Below are positions 34,322 to 43,700 of a DNA stretch of 57,017 bases, in pieces; within the stretch, counting starts at the first letter, position 1, and each line of letters starts with the position of its first letter. Position numbers and translations under genes: made by a program. Source of the stretch: Actinomyces oris (GTDB taxonomy: Bacteria > Actinomycetota > Actinomycetes > Actinomycetales > Actinomycetaceae). Where the stretch lies: positions 1 to 57,017 of the forward strand of contig NZ_MSGO01000035.1 in the NCBI RefSeq assembly GCF_001929375.1. The letters run 5' to 3'. Below the pieces are notes generated by a model, which saw only the letters and a program-made list of their open reading frames with translations, did not search any database and had not been told where the DNA came from.

Positions 34322-36594
34322 GCGAGGGCCTCGATGACCGTGTTGAGGGTCGTCGAGGGGCGCATGACGGCGTCGGTCAGGGTCGTATCGGGACGGTAAT
34401 AGCCGCCGATGTCCACCGGGGAGCCCTGGACCGCCAGCAGCTCGGCCTGGATCGTGTCATTGAAGGCCTCGAGCTGCTGGGCGATCGGGGAGAAGACGGC
34501 GGCGAGCTCGGGACTGGTCTCCTGCGCGGCCAGCTCGCGGGCCCAGTACAGGGCCAGCCAGGCGTGCGAGCCGCGGTTGTCGATCTGCCCCAGGCGGCGC
34601 GCCGGGGAACGGTTCTCCTCCAGCAGCCGGGCCGTGGCGGCCTCCAGGGCGTCGGCCAGGACCTCGGCTCGCTCGTTGCCGCTGACCTGGGCCACGTGGT
34701 GGAAGGCCTCCGCCAGGGCCAGGAACTCGCCCAGGGAGTCCCAGCGCAGGTAGTCCTCCTCGAGCAGCTGGCGCACGTGCTTGGGGGCCGAGCCCCCGGC
34801 ACCGGTCTCATAGAGGCCGCCGCCGTTCATCAACGGCACCACCGAGAGCATCTTGGCGCTCGTGCCCAGCTCGAGGATGGGGAAGAGGTCCGTGTTGTAG
34901 TCGCGCAGCACGTTGCCGGTCACCGAGATCGTGTCCTCGCCGCGGCGGGCGCGCTCCAGGGACAGGCGCGTGGCCGCCACCGGGTCCAGGACGCGGATGT
35001 CCAGGCCCTCAGTGTCCTCATCTGCCAGGTAACGGTTCACCAGGTCGATGAGGACGGTGTCGTGCCCGCGCTCGGGGTCCAGCCAGAAGACGGCCGGGGC
35101 GCCGGTGGCCCGGGCCCGCGTGACCGCCAGGTGCACCCAGTCGCGCACGGGGGCGTCCTGGGTGGTACAGGCCCGCCAGATGTCGCCGGTGGCCACCTCG
35201 TGTGACAGCAGCACCGCGCCGGGCTCGGCGCCCGCGCCCTCGACCGCGACGACCTCCACGGTGCCGTCGGCCGGGATGAGGAAGGTCTTGTCGTGGCTGC
35301 CGTACTCCTCGGCCTTGCGGGCCATGAGGCCCACATTGGGCACCGAGCCCATGGTGGCCGGGTCCAGGGCGCCGTGGGTGCGACAGTCCTCGATGACGGC
35401 CTGGTAGACCCCGGCGTAGGAGGAGTCCGGGATGACGGCGAGGGTGTCCGCGGTCTGGCCGTCCGGCCCCCACAGGTGGCCGCCGGCCCGGATCATGGCG
35501 GGCATGGAGGCGTCGATGATGACGTCACTGGGCACGTGCAGGTTCGTGATGCCGCGCTCGGAGTCCACCATGGACAGGCGCGGCCCGGCGGCCAGCTCGG
35601 CCTCGATGGCGGCGCGGATCTCCTCACCCTGGGGCAACGGGTCCAGGCCCGCCAGGATCGAGGCCAGCCCGTCCTCGGCGCGCAGGCCCGCCTCGGCCAG
35701 GACCCGCCCGTAGGTGGAGAAGACCCCCGGCAGGGCGGCGCGCACCGCGTGACCGAAGATGATCGGGTCGGAGACCTTCATCATCGTGGCCTTCAGGTGC
35801 ACCGACAGCAGCAGGTCCTCGTCCTTGGCGGTGGCCACCTGCCGGGCGAGGAACTCGTCCAGGGCGGCGGCGCTCATGAAGGTGGCGTCCACGACCTCCC
35901 CGGCCGTCACCGGCAGACACTCCCGCAGGACGATCTGCTCACCGCCGTCGGCCGGGCGCAACCGGATCTGCAGGGTGCCGGCCTCGGGCACGACGACGCT
36001 GCGCTCGTTGCGCCGGAAGTCGCCCGATCCCATCGTGGCCACGCGGGTGCGCGACTGGGGCGACCAGGCACCCATCGAGTGCGGGTGGGAGCGGGCGTAG
36101 GCCTTGACGGCCGCCGGGGCGCGCCGGTCCGAGTTGCCCTCACGCAGGACGGGGTTGACGGCGCTGCCCTTGACGGCGTCGTAGGCGGCGCGCGCCTCGT
36201 GCTCGGCGGGCGTGGCCGGGGAGTCGGGGTAGTCGGGGATCTCGTGGCCCAGGGCCTGGAGCTCGGCGATGGCGGCCTTGAGCTGAGGCAGGGAGGCCGA
36301 GACGTTGGGCAGCTTGATGATCGTTGCCGCCGGGGACTGGGTGAGCCCGCCCAGGCGGGCCAGGTCGTCGTCGGCCAGGGAGAAGGCCGCCAGGATGCGT
36401 CCCGCCAACGAGATGTCCGCCGTGCCCACGCTCACGCCCGCCCGCTGGGCGAAGCCGCGCACGATCGGCAGGAAGGAGTGGGTCGCCAGCATCGGGGCCT
36501 CGTCGGTCCAGGTGTAGACGATGTCGGGCTGTGCAGCCTGCTCCGGCTGGGGCGACCGGCTTGCCTGGGCCGGCTGGGCGGACTGGACGGTCAT
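34318..36594 (-). CDS. icd: Isocitrate dehydrogenase, NADP-dependent, monomeric type
   Basis: 758 residues, the size of the monomeric (IDH-II) class found in Corynebacterium and other actinobacteria. Characteristic stretches: [20 protein letters not shown] at the N-terminus, [45 protein letters not shown] and [12 protein letters not shown]. The first 20 residues are a Gln/Ala/Pro tail. AGGGAG before ATG 36594 marks the start. It makes 2-oxoglutarate for glutamate and for Kgd, found further on. Upstream 36595-36816 (222 bases) holds its promoter region; no clear element seen. Confidence 0.95.
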   Translation of the reverse strand: MTVQSAQPAQASRSPQPEQAAQPDIVYTWTDEAPMLATHSFLPIVRGFAQRAGVSVGTADISLAGRILAAFSLADDDLARLGGLTQSPAATIIKLPNVSASLPQLKAAIAELQALGHEIPDYPDSPATPAEHEARAAYDAVKGSAVNPVLREGNSDRRAPAAVKAYARSHPHSMGAWSPQSRTRVATMGSGDFRRNERSVVVPEAGTLQIRLRPADGGEQIVLRECLPVTAGEVVDATFMSAAALDEFLARQVATAKDEDLLLSVHLKATMMKVSDPIIFGHAVRAALPGVFSTYGRVLAEAGLRAEDGLASILAGLDPLPQGEEIRAAIEAELAAGPRLSMVDSERGITNLHVPSDVIIDASMPAMIRAGGHLWGPDGQTADTLAVIPDSSYAGVYQAVIEDCRTHGALDPATMGSVPNVGLMARKAEEYGSHDKTFLIPADGTVEVVAVEGAGAEPGAVLLSHEVATGDIWRACTTQDAPVRDWVHLAVTRARATGAPAVFWLDPERGHDTVLIDLVNRYLADEDTEGLDIRVLDPVAATRLSLERARRGEDTISVTGNVLRDYNTDLFPILELGTSAKMLSVVPLMNGGGLYETGAGGSAPKHVRQLLEEDYLRWDSLGEFLALAEAFHHVAQVSGNERAEVLADALEAATARLLEENRSPARRLGQIDNRGSHAWLALYWARELAAQETSPELAAVFSPIAQQLEAFNDTIQAELLAVQGSPVDIGGYYRPDTTLTDAVMRPSTTLNTVIEALA

Positions 36595-36816
36595 GAGTGC
36601 TCCCTGCGTGTCGATGACGTGTCTGCGCGTGGTGGTCGGTGGTGCGGGCGCGTCAGGGCGCCGCGACCGGTCGGCAGTGGACGGGGCGAGAGTAGCCGCC
36701 GCCTGTGACGCCCAGGTGACAGGTGCCGGGGCGCTCCGGGCGGTGACGGCGATAGGCCGACGTCGGACCCGGGCCCCGAAGCCGACGGGTTCCGATGGTG
36801 GGCCGGCGCGGGCGGC

Positions 36817-37317
36817 TCAGGCGGTCACGTAGCGCTGCTGGACGGCCTGCTGGGCGGCCTGCATCGCCTCACGCTGCTGGCGGGCGTTGCGCACCTGCCA
36901 GGCCAGGGACGGCCTGCCCTGACGGTCGACGGCGGCCAGCACGAGCCCGGCCCCCAGGGCGGCCCCGCGCAGCAGCCCGGAGAGGGCCTCCTGACGGGCC
37001 TGCGTCCCCTTGACCGCCCAGACGGGGTTGTTGACCACGGTGAGGGGCGCATTGAGGGCGGCCAGGATGGTGGCGTTCGTACGGGGCGCCCGGCCGACGG
37101 CCAGACCCAGACCGGCCGCGAGGCTCACGGCGCCCGAGGCGCGAGTGAGCAACCGGGCGTCGGAGGACAGCACTGGCGGCAGGCCGGCCCGCTCCAGCGT
37201 GGGAGCGACCTTCTCGAACTTCTCCACGTGGCGCGACGGGCGCACCAGGGCGTCGATCCCATCGACGATGAAGGGCGCAGCGAGCATGGGGCGGGCGAAG
37301 GAGCGCAGAATGTTCAT
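36817..37317 (-). CDS. DoxX-family membrane protein
   Basis: 166 residues. ATG 37317 opens [20 protein letters not shown], the usual DoxX N-terminus (a DG or NG after the first helix). Three to four hydrophobic helices follow, then a Gln/Ala-rich amphipathic tail. DoxX-like proteins in actinobacteria have been linked to thiol-redox stress (with SodA and SseA in mycobacteria). It is divergent from the sigR redox sigma factor, so both could answer the same promoter region. Function otherwise unknown. Confidence 0.8.
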   Translation of the reverse strand: MNILRSFARPMLAAPFIVDGIDALVRPSRHVEKFEKVAPTLERAGLPPVLSSDARLLTRASGAVSLAAGLGLAVGRAPRTNATILAALNAPLTVVNNPVWAVKGTQARQEALSGLLRGAALGAGLVLAAVDRQGRPSLAWQVRNARQQREAMQAAQQAVQQRYVTA

Positions 37318-37400
37318 ACCCCCATCCTGACCTACGCGGGCGGCTCGGGCCAGCGATATCGCTGCTCGAACGTGGCGCGTGCCTCGCTCGGCGCGGACGG

Positions 37401-37427
37401 GGAATGAAACCGGGGCGCCTCCGCGTT
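37401..37427 (+). promoter_or_regulatory. SigR-type promoter upstream of sigR
   Basis: GGAAT at 37401-37405 (with GG before) and GTT at 37425-37427 are separated by 19 bases, close to the GGAAT-N18-GTT consensus of SigR/SigH regulons. Ten bases after GTT an ATG (37437) opens an in-frame N-terminal extension of sigR, so autoregulation with a longer product is possible. The rest of 37318-37661 holds only this extension and the downstream -10. Confidence 0.55.
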
Positions 37428-37647
37428 GGTCAGGACATGAGCACTCAGCAGCCGACCGCGTCGCCGTCGAGCCGGTCCGCCCTCCGGCGGGGCGCACCGC
37501 CGAGCGGGCCGCGAGGCCGCCACGAGTGGCCCGGCCTGCAGGACAGGCGCCGTCGGTACCGGGACCTGCCGGGAGGGTCCGCCACGATGGTCGAGACGAT
37601 GACCGCGGCTCTTGGCGTCGGTGAGGCCGAGGACCCTCGGGGCACGT

Positions 37648-37653
37648 TAGGCT
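37648..37653 (+). promoter_or_regulatory. Probable -10 of a second, proximal sigR promoter
   Basis: TAGGCT lies five bases before GTG 37659 and eight before ATG 37662, with no ribosome binding site; resembles the leaderless -10 boxes seen elsewhere in the window. Confidence 0.35.
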
Positions 37654-37661
37654 CGTGGGTG

Positions 37662-38330
37662 ATGACGGACATCGACGACCACACAGATGAGCTCGCCCTG
37701 GATGAGGCGATCGATCCGGGCGATGGCGCGCGCGATCTGGGCCGGGCGCCGGCCGGTGAGGACGAGGCCGCCCGGGCCGCCCGCTTCGAGGCCGAGGCCC
37801 TGCCCTACCTGGACCAGCTCTACGGCGCCGCCCTGCGCATGACCCGCAACCGGGCCGATGCCGAGGACCTCGTGCAGGACACCTACGCCAAGGCCTTCGG
37901 CTCCTTCCACCAGTACCGGCCCGGCACCAACCTCAAGGCCTGGCTCTACCGGATCCTGACCAACACCTTCATCAACTCCTACCGCAAGAAGCAGCGCGAG
38001 CCGCTCCAGTCCGACGCGGAGGCGGTCGAGGACTGGCAGCTGCACCGGGCGGCCTCCCACGACTCGGTGGGGCTGCCCAGCGCGGAGAACCTCGCCCTGG
38101 ACGCCCTGCCGGACTCCGACATCAAGGACGCCCTGGGCCAGCTCACCGAGGACCGGCGCCTGGCCGTCTACCTGGCGGACGTGGAGGGCTTCTCCTACAA
38201 GGAGATCGCCGAGATCATGGACACGCCCATCGGGACGGTCATGTCCCGGCTGCACCGAGGGCGCCGCCAGCTGCGCGAGCTGCTGGCCGACTACGCCCGC
38301 GAGTACGGATACGGGGAGGAGGAGAAATGA
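37662..38330 (+). CDS. sigR: ECF sigma factor for thiol-oxidative stress
   Basis: 222 residues from ATG 37662 (family-length start). Region 2 spans about 45-110 with [20 protein letters not shown] and the DNA-melting helix [15 protein letters not shown]; region 4 spans about 150-205 with [33 protein letters not shown] and [11 protein letters not shown]. This is the SigR/SigH group held by zinc anti-sigma RsrA, released on disulfide stress to drive thioredoxin and mycothiol genes. rsrA overlaps its stop as ATGA. The frame is open for another 75 codons upstream to ATG 37437, giving a possible long form. Confidence 0.93.
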   Translation: MTDIDDHTDELALDEAIDPGDGARDLGRAPAGEDEAARAARFEAEALPYLDQLYGAALRMTRNRADAEDLVQDTYAKAFGSFHQYRPGTNLKAWLYRILTNTFINSYRKKQREPLQSDAEAVEDWQLHRAASHDSVGLPSAENLALDALPDSDIKDALGQLTEDRRLAVYLADVEGFSYKEIAEIMDTPIGTVMSRLHRGRRQLRELLADYAREYGYGEEEK

Positions 38331-38764
38331 CAGACCGCATGGAACCGGGCACCCACGGCGACAACAGCGCCGAGCCCACCAAGAGCGCCACGACGGCGGA
38401 CGACTCCCAGGACTGCTCCTGCGCCGAGGCCCGCGCCCACCTGGAGGCCTTCCTCGACCACGAGTGCACCGCCGACCTCGCCGAGCGCCTCGCCCAGCAC
38501 GTGGCCGCCTGCTCGCACTGCTCACGCCTCGCCGACGCCGAGACCCACCTGCGGGAGATCCTGCGCTCGCGGTGCGCCGAGCAGGCCCCTCCCGAGCTGC
38601 GCGCCCGGGTCCTTGGGCGCCTGTCGGCCCTGCGCGCCACCGCGGTGAGCGTGACGACGACGGCGACCACGACCCGGACCCAGTCCTCCGCCTCCGGGCG
38701 GGTCGTGCGCGTCGTGGAGTCGCGGGTCGAGTCCTCCCGGACCGTCCGCTTCGAGAGCGACTGA
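38327..38764 (+). CDS. rsrA: Zinc anti-sigma factor for SigR (RsrA)
   Basis: 145 residues. The ZAS zinc site is complete and spaced as in S. coelicolor RsrA: Cys32, then His58 (26 later), Cys62 and Cys65 (HVAACSHC). Extra cysteines Cys30 and Cys83 may take part in disulfide exchange. Oxidation would expel zinc and free SigR. The C-terminal 45 residues are a Thr/Ser/Arg tail, longer than usual. Translationally coupled to sigR by ATGA. Confidence 0.9.
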   Translation: MTDRMEPGTHGDNSAEPTKSATTADDSQDCSCAEARAHLEAFLDHECTADLAERLAQHVAACSHCSRLADAETHLREILRSRCAEQAPPELRARVLGRLSALRATAVSVTTTATTTRTQSSASGRVVRVVESRVESSRTVRFESD

Positions 38765-38925
38765 GAAGGCGGCCGCGTCGCCGCCGGCAGCGGCCTGCGC
38801 TGGCGTGTGGTCGCCTTCACCGGCTGGTCGACGGCGCGAGACTGGCCGGGGCGCGTCGCCGTGTGCGAGAATCAGCGGCGTTCCGTGCCCCCTCGTGGGG
38901 CGAGTCAAGACACGAGGAGGCAGTG

Positions 38926-39000
38926 ATGAGCAAGCGCGGTCGTAAGCGTCGTGCACGCGCCAAGTCCAGCGCCAACCACGGCAAGCGTCCCAACGCCTGA
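38926..39000 (+). CDS. Ribosomal protein bL37 (24 residues)
   Basis: A tiny gene missed by length cut-offs: ATG 38926 after GAGGAGG, product MSKRGRKRRARAKSSANHGK plus RPNA. Eleven of 24 residues are Lys or Arg. The ANHGKRPN ending and the basic start match bL37, the small actinobacterial 50S protein seen in mycobacterial ribosome structures, and the position after rsrA is the same as in relatives. A strong terminator follows at 39042. The 161 bases before it contain a likely -10 GAGAAT. Confidence 0.88.
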   Translation: MSKRGRKRRARAKSSANHGKRPNA

Positions 39001-39041
39001 GCCGGGTAGCGCGCTGAGCGCAACGCCCTGAGACATAACAG

Positions 39042-39085
39042 ACGTCGGCCGGTCACCACAGTGGTGACCGGCCGACGTCGTTCTT
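39042..39085 (+). terminator. Strong intrinsic terminator after bL37
   Basis: 18-base arms (39042-39059 and 39061-39078) pair perfectly with a one-base centre, followed by CGTTCTT. Nothing else is recognisable in 39086-39294. Confidence 0.8.
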
Positions 39086-39294
39086 AAGCCGTCCCGGAAC
39101 TGCCCTGGTCAGGCACCGATTCGCACTCACAGCCTGGGTCCTTCGGCCTTGACGGTGATGAGACGGTGAGGTGTGAGCCGCGGAACACGGCCTGATTCGT
39201 GGTGAGGGGGCACTGTCCAGCCTCTCACCGAGAAACCCGGTGGTGTCTCGTGGGTATGACCTTGCCGGCTCCTCCTCAACGACGGCGGTGTGAC

Positions 39295-40029
39295 ATGAAC
39301 CTGAGAAACCTGATAGCATCAGACCAGTGGACACTCTCTGACAACTCGCTCCTGCGGCGCATCCTCGTGTGCTTCCTGGGGGAGGTGATCACGGCGGTCG
39401 GGATCGCGATCTGCCTGGAGGGCAAGAGCGGTGTTGACCCGTTCACCGCCTTCCTCCAGGGCATCTCCCACGTCTCTGGGATCTCCTTCGCGGCGATCGT
39501 CCCGATCGTCAACATCATCATGCTGATCCTCGTCTTCCCCTTCGACCGGTCCATCTTCGGCCTGGGGACAGTCATCAACTTCACCGTCGTGGGTGTCCTC
39601 GTGGACTACTTCCGCCCGATCTACCGCAGCTTCTTCCATGTCGAGTACTCCTTCGGCAGCATGCTGCTCCACCTGGCGATCGGGCTGCCGCTGTTCTGCC
39701 TGGGGGTCTCCATGTACATCACCTGCGACCTGGGCCAGTGCCCCTATGACGGGATCGCGCCCTCGCTCAGGCGGCACTTCCCGCGCTACAGCTACCGCGC
39801 CTACCGGCTGGTTCAGGACATCGTCACAATCTTCCTGGCCCTGCTCCTGATCAGGTTCGACCTCTCGCTGGGCATCGTCGCCCTGGGTACGGTCATCATG
39901 GGCTTCTTCATCGGCCCCATCGTCGGTTTCTTCAACAACCACGTCTCCAACCGCCTGGTGGGGATCAGCGGCGACATCTTCGCCGCCTCCGAGTCGTCGT
40001 CTGACGAAGGCTCCCCGGCGCCTGCCTGA
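39295..40029 (+). CDS. YczE/YitT-like membrane protein
   Basis: 244 residues. The first 30 residues are hydrophilic, then about five helices: VCFLGEVITAVGIAICLEG, ISFAAIVPIVNIIMLILVF, GTVINFTVVGVLVDYF, LLHLAIGLPLFCLGVSMYIT and IVALGTVIMGFFIGPIVGFF. GKSGVDPFTAFLQGIS and LGQCPYDGIAPSLRR match the paired loops of YczE-type (DUF161-like) proteins, where similar D-P/D-G loops occur. ATG 39295 gives the family start; no strong ribosome binding site is seen. Function in this family is unknown. Confidence 0.75.
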   Translation: MNLRNLIASDQWTLSDNSLLRRILVCFLGEVITAVGIAICLEGKSGVDPFTAFLQGISHVSGISFAAIVPIVNIIMLILVFPFDRSIFGLGTVINFTVVGVLVDYFRPIYRSFFHVEYSFGSMLLHLAIGLPLFCLGVSMYITCDLGQCPYDGIAPSLRRHFPRYSYRAYRLVQDIVTIFLALLLIRFDLSLGIVALGTVIMGFFIGPIVGFFNNHVSNRLVGISGDIFAASESSSDEGSPAPA

Positions 40030-40047
40030 CCGGTGGGTATCGAGGCC

Positions 40048-40641
40048 TCAGGACTCGGGGCGCTCGACGCCGAGCCACTCGTACCAGCCGCGGTGCAGCA
40101 CCAGCCAGGCCAGCAGGCCGTATCCGGCCTGGCCCGGGTGCGTGCCGCCGGCGGCGGCGACGTCGGCCGTCCACTGCTCGTGGTTGCGCAGCGGCTCGAA
40201 GGCGTCCACGTAGGGCACGTTGCGCCGCAGGCACACCTCCTCGGCGGCCTGGGACAGCTGGGCGGTGGCGTCGGGGTCGGCCTCGGGCAGGGGAGGGGGG
40301 CCGACGACGAAGCACTCGCGGTGGTCGGAGGCGGCAGTGTCGAGGATGTTGGCCAGGGCCAGGCGTGAGCGGGCGTAGGAGATGCCGGCGAGCACGTCGG
40401 CCACGCCCAGCCCCACGACGAGCCGGTTGATGCCGGTGTGCGTGGAGCGGCGGGCCACCTCGGGCCCCCAGCGGTCGGACATCTGCGCCGTCGTCTCACC
40501 GGGAACCGCCAGGGAGGTCCACAGGATGTCGGCGTCCCGGGGGGTGCGGGCCATGACCCGGCCCGTCCATCCCAGGGCGCGCCCGTCACCATGACCGGCC
40601 ACCAGCTCGTCACCGATGAAGCTCAGCCTCGTCTCACGCAT
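40048..40641 (-). CDS. GDSL/SGNH-like protein lacking the usual catalytic serine
   Basis: 197 residues. ATG 40641 follows GAGGAGG by eight bases. The fold signature appears but with changes: block I is FIGDELVAGHGD, where Glu takes the place of the nucleophilic Ser of GDSL; block III reads VGLGVADVL where GxND would be expected; block V is GGTHPGQAGYGLLA (His kept, Asp replaced by Thr). So hydrolysis by the standard Ser-His route is unlikely. I recall similar GDEL variants in other actinobacteria but cannot check. No signal peptide. Three CCTCATG repeats lie in its upstream region. Confidence 0.7.
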   Translation of the reverse strand: MRETRLSFIGDELVAGHGDGRALGWTGRVMARTPRDADILWTSLAVPGETTAQMSDRWGPEVARRSTHTGINRLVVGLGVADVLAGISYARSRLALANILDTAASDHRECFVVGPPPLPEADPDATAQLSQAAEEVCLRRNVPYVDAFEPLRNHEQWTADVAAAGGTHPGQAGYGLLAWLVLHRGWYEWLGVERPES

Positions 40642-40773
40642 GACAGCGCCTCCTCATGCCTCATGATCCCTCATGCTGTCTTGACATTATCGTGACCTTG
40701 GGTTGTAACGGTGGAAGCTGACGGCATTTCGGAGGCTTTGGCCTGCAATGAGCCGGAAACGATCAGCCCGTTC

Positions 40774-43700
40774 TCAGCGGCGGGCGAAGGCCTGGCGGAG
40801 GATCTCCTCCTGCTGGGCGCGGTGGACGCCGGCGGTGCCCACCGCCGGGGCGGCGGCCTCGGGCCGGGAGACCAGCGTGGGCAGGACGCCACCGGTCAGG
40901 TCGGTCGGCAGGTGGAGCGCCAGGTAGGGCCACATGCCCTGGTTGGCGGGCTCGTCCTGCACCCACACGAGCTCGGCCCCGCTGAAGGGGGCCAGCGCCT
41001 CGGCGATGTCCGAGGTCTGAAGCGGGTAGAGCTGCTCGAGGCGGACGATGGCCGTGCTCGTGTCCCCGGTCTTGGACCGGTGGGCCAGCAGGTCGTAGTA
41101 GACGCGCCCCGAGCACAGCAGCACCCGGTCCACGCCCTGCTCGCGCGCCGCGGCCAGGACGGCCTCGTCGGTCTCCCCGATGACCGGCTGGAAGGTGCCG
41201 GAGGTGAAGTCCTCCACCGGGGAGCAGGCGGCCTTCAGGCGCAGCAGCTGCTTGGGGGTGAAGACGATGAGCGGGCGGCGCGGGCGGGTGTAGGTGTGCT
41301 CGCGCAGCAGGTGGAAGTAGCTGGCGGGCGTGGAGGGCTGGGCCACCAGCATGTTGTCCTGGGCGCACATCTGCAGGTAGCGCTCGATGCGGGCCGAGGA
41401 GTGGTCGGGTCCCTGCCCCTCCTGGCCGTGGGGGAGCAGCATGACCAGGCCGGAGCGCTGCCCCCACTTCTGGGCGGCGGAGGTGACGTACTCGTCGATG
41501 ACGGACTGGGCACCGTTGGCGAAGTCGCCGAACTGGGCCTCCCACATGGTCAGCCCCTCGGGGCGCTCCACCGAGTAGCCGTACTCGAAGGCCAGGGCGG
41601 CGTACTCGCTGAGCAGGGAGTCGTAGATCTCCAGAGGCGCCTGGTCCGGGGTCAGGAAGCCCAGGGGCGTCCACTCCTGCCCGGAGGCGTGGTCGTGCAG
41701 GACGGCGTGACGCTGGGCGAAGGTGGCGCGGCGGGCGTCCTCGCCGGCCAGGCGGATCGGCACGCCCTCCATGAGCAGGCTCCCCAGGGCGATGAGCTCC
41801 CCGAGCCCCCAGTCGATGCCGCCCTCGCGCGTGGCCTCGCGGCGCTTGGAGAGCATGGCCTGGAGCTTGGGGTGGACGGTGAAGGACTCGGGCCAGGCGA
41901 CCTGGGCGTCCCCGATGCGCTCGACGACGTCGCGCGGCACGGCCGAGGTCCAGCCGAGCATCATGCCGGTGCCCGCCCGCTGGGAGTGGGGGATCTCCAG
42001 GGAGGACAGGGGCACGCCCACCTTCGTGGGGTCCGACAGGTCCTGCGTGAAGGTGTCGGCCGCCTCCCCGGCGCCGCCGGAGCCCGTGCCCCCGGTGACC
42101 TGAACGCGGGCCTCGGCGAAGACCCGCTCCAGCTCGTCCTGGTAGCTCTTGGCGATCTCCTGGGCCTCCTGCGGGGTGATGTCGCCGCGACCCACGAGGG
42201 CGGAGGTGTAGACCCCGCGGGTGGAGTCCAGCGAGTCGATGAGCCGGTACATGAGCGGCTGGGTCATCGAGGGGTCGTCTCCCTCGTTGTGCCCGCGGCG
42301 CCGGTAGCAGATGAGGTCGATGATGACGTCCTTGTGGAAGGTGCGCCGGTACTCGTAGGCGTGGCGGGCGGTACGGGCCACCGTCTCGGGGTCGTCGGCG
42401 TTGACGTGGAAGATCGGCACCTGCAGGCCCTTGGCCAGGTCGGTGGCGTAGATGGTGGAGCGGGCCGAGGCCGAGCCGGTGGTGAAGCCGATCTGGTTGT
42501 TGACGACGATGTGGACGGTGCCGCCGGTGCGGTAGGCGGGCAGCTGGCTCATGTTGAGGGTCTCGTAGACCACGCCCTGGCCGGCGAAGGCGGCGTCGCC
42601 GTGAACGAGGACCGGCATGACCGTGTAGCCCTTCTCGCCCAGACCGATGCGGTCCTGCTTGGCGCGCACGATGCCCTCGACGACGCCGTCGACCGTCTCC
42701 AGGTGGGAGGGGTTGGCGGCCAGGGAGACGCGGGTGGACACGCCGTCGGTCCCGGAGAAGACGCCCACGGTGCCCAGGTGGTACTTGACGTCCCCGGTGC
42801 CGGCGCCCTCGATGACGCCGTTGCCCTCGAACTCGTCGAAGACCTGGGCGTAGGACTTGCCTGCGATGTTGGTGAGCACGTTGAGGCGGCCGCGGTGGGC
42901 CATGCCGATGACGACCTCGTCGAGGCCGTCGTGGGCGGCGGCGTCGAGCAGGCGGTCCAGGGTCACGATGAGGGACTCCCCGCCCTCGAGGCTGAAGCGC
43001 TTCTGGCCCACGTACTTGGTCTGCAGGAAGGTCTCGAAGGCCTCGGCCTGCTCCAGCTTGGTGAGGATCCGACGGCGCTCCTCGTCGCCGATGTCCTCCC
43101 AGTCGCGCTCGAGGCGCTCCTGCCACCAGGCTCGCTGGGCCGGGTCCTGGATGTGCATGTACTCCACGCCCACGGTGCGGCAGTAGGCGTCGCGCAGCAT
43201 CCTGAGGATTTCGCGCAGGGTGGCCCGATCATGCCCGCCCAGTCCCCGGGTGGGGAAGGAGCGGTCCAGGTCCCACAGGCTCAGCCCGTAGGAGGTGATG
43301 TCCAGGTCGGGGTGACGGCGCAGGCGGTAGGTGAGCGGGTCGTTGTCGGCGGCCAGGTGGCCGCGCTGGCGGTAGGCGTGGATGAGCTCGGCCACGCGCG
43401 CCGGCTTGCCGGTCTCCAGCTCGGGGTCGTAGGTGGTGTCACGCACCCATGCGACCGGCTCGAGGGGGATGCGCAGGGACTCGAAGGCCCGGTTCCAGAA
43501 GCCGTCCAGTCCCAGGAGCTTGCGCTCCACCAGGCGCAGGAACTCGCCGGAGGCGGCGCCCTGGATGACGCGGTGGTCGTAGGTGGAGGTCAGGGTGACG
43601 ACCTTGCCGATGCCCTGGCGGGCCAGGGTGTCGGGGCTGGCGCCGGCGAAGGCGGCCGGGTAGTCCATGGCGCCGACCCCCACGATGAGTCCCTGTCCGG

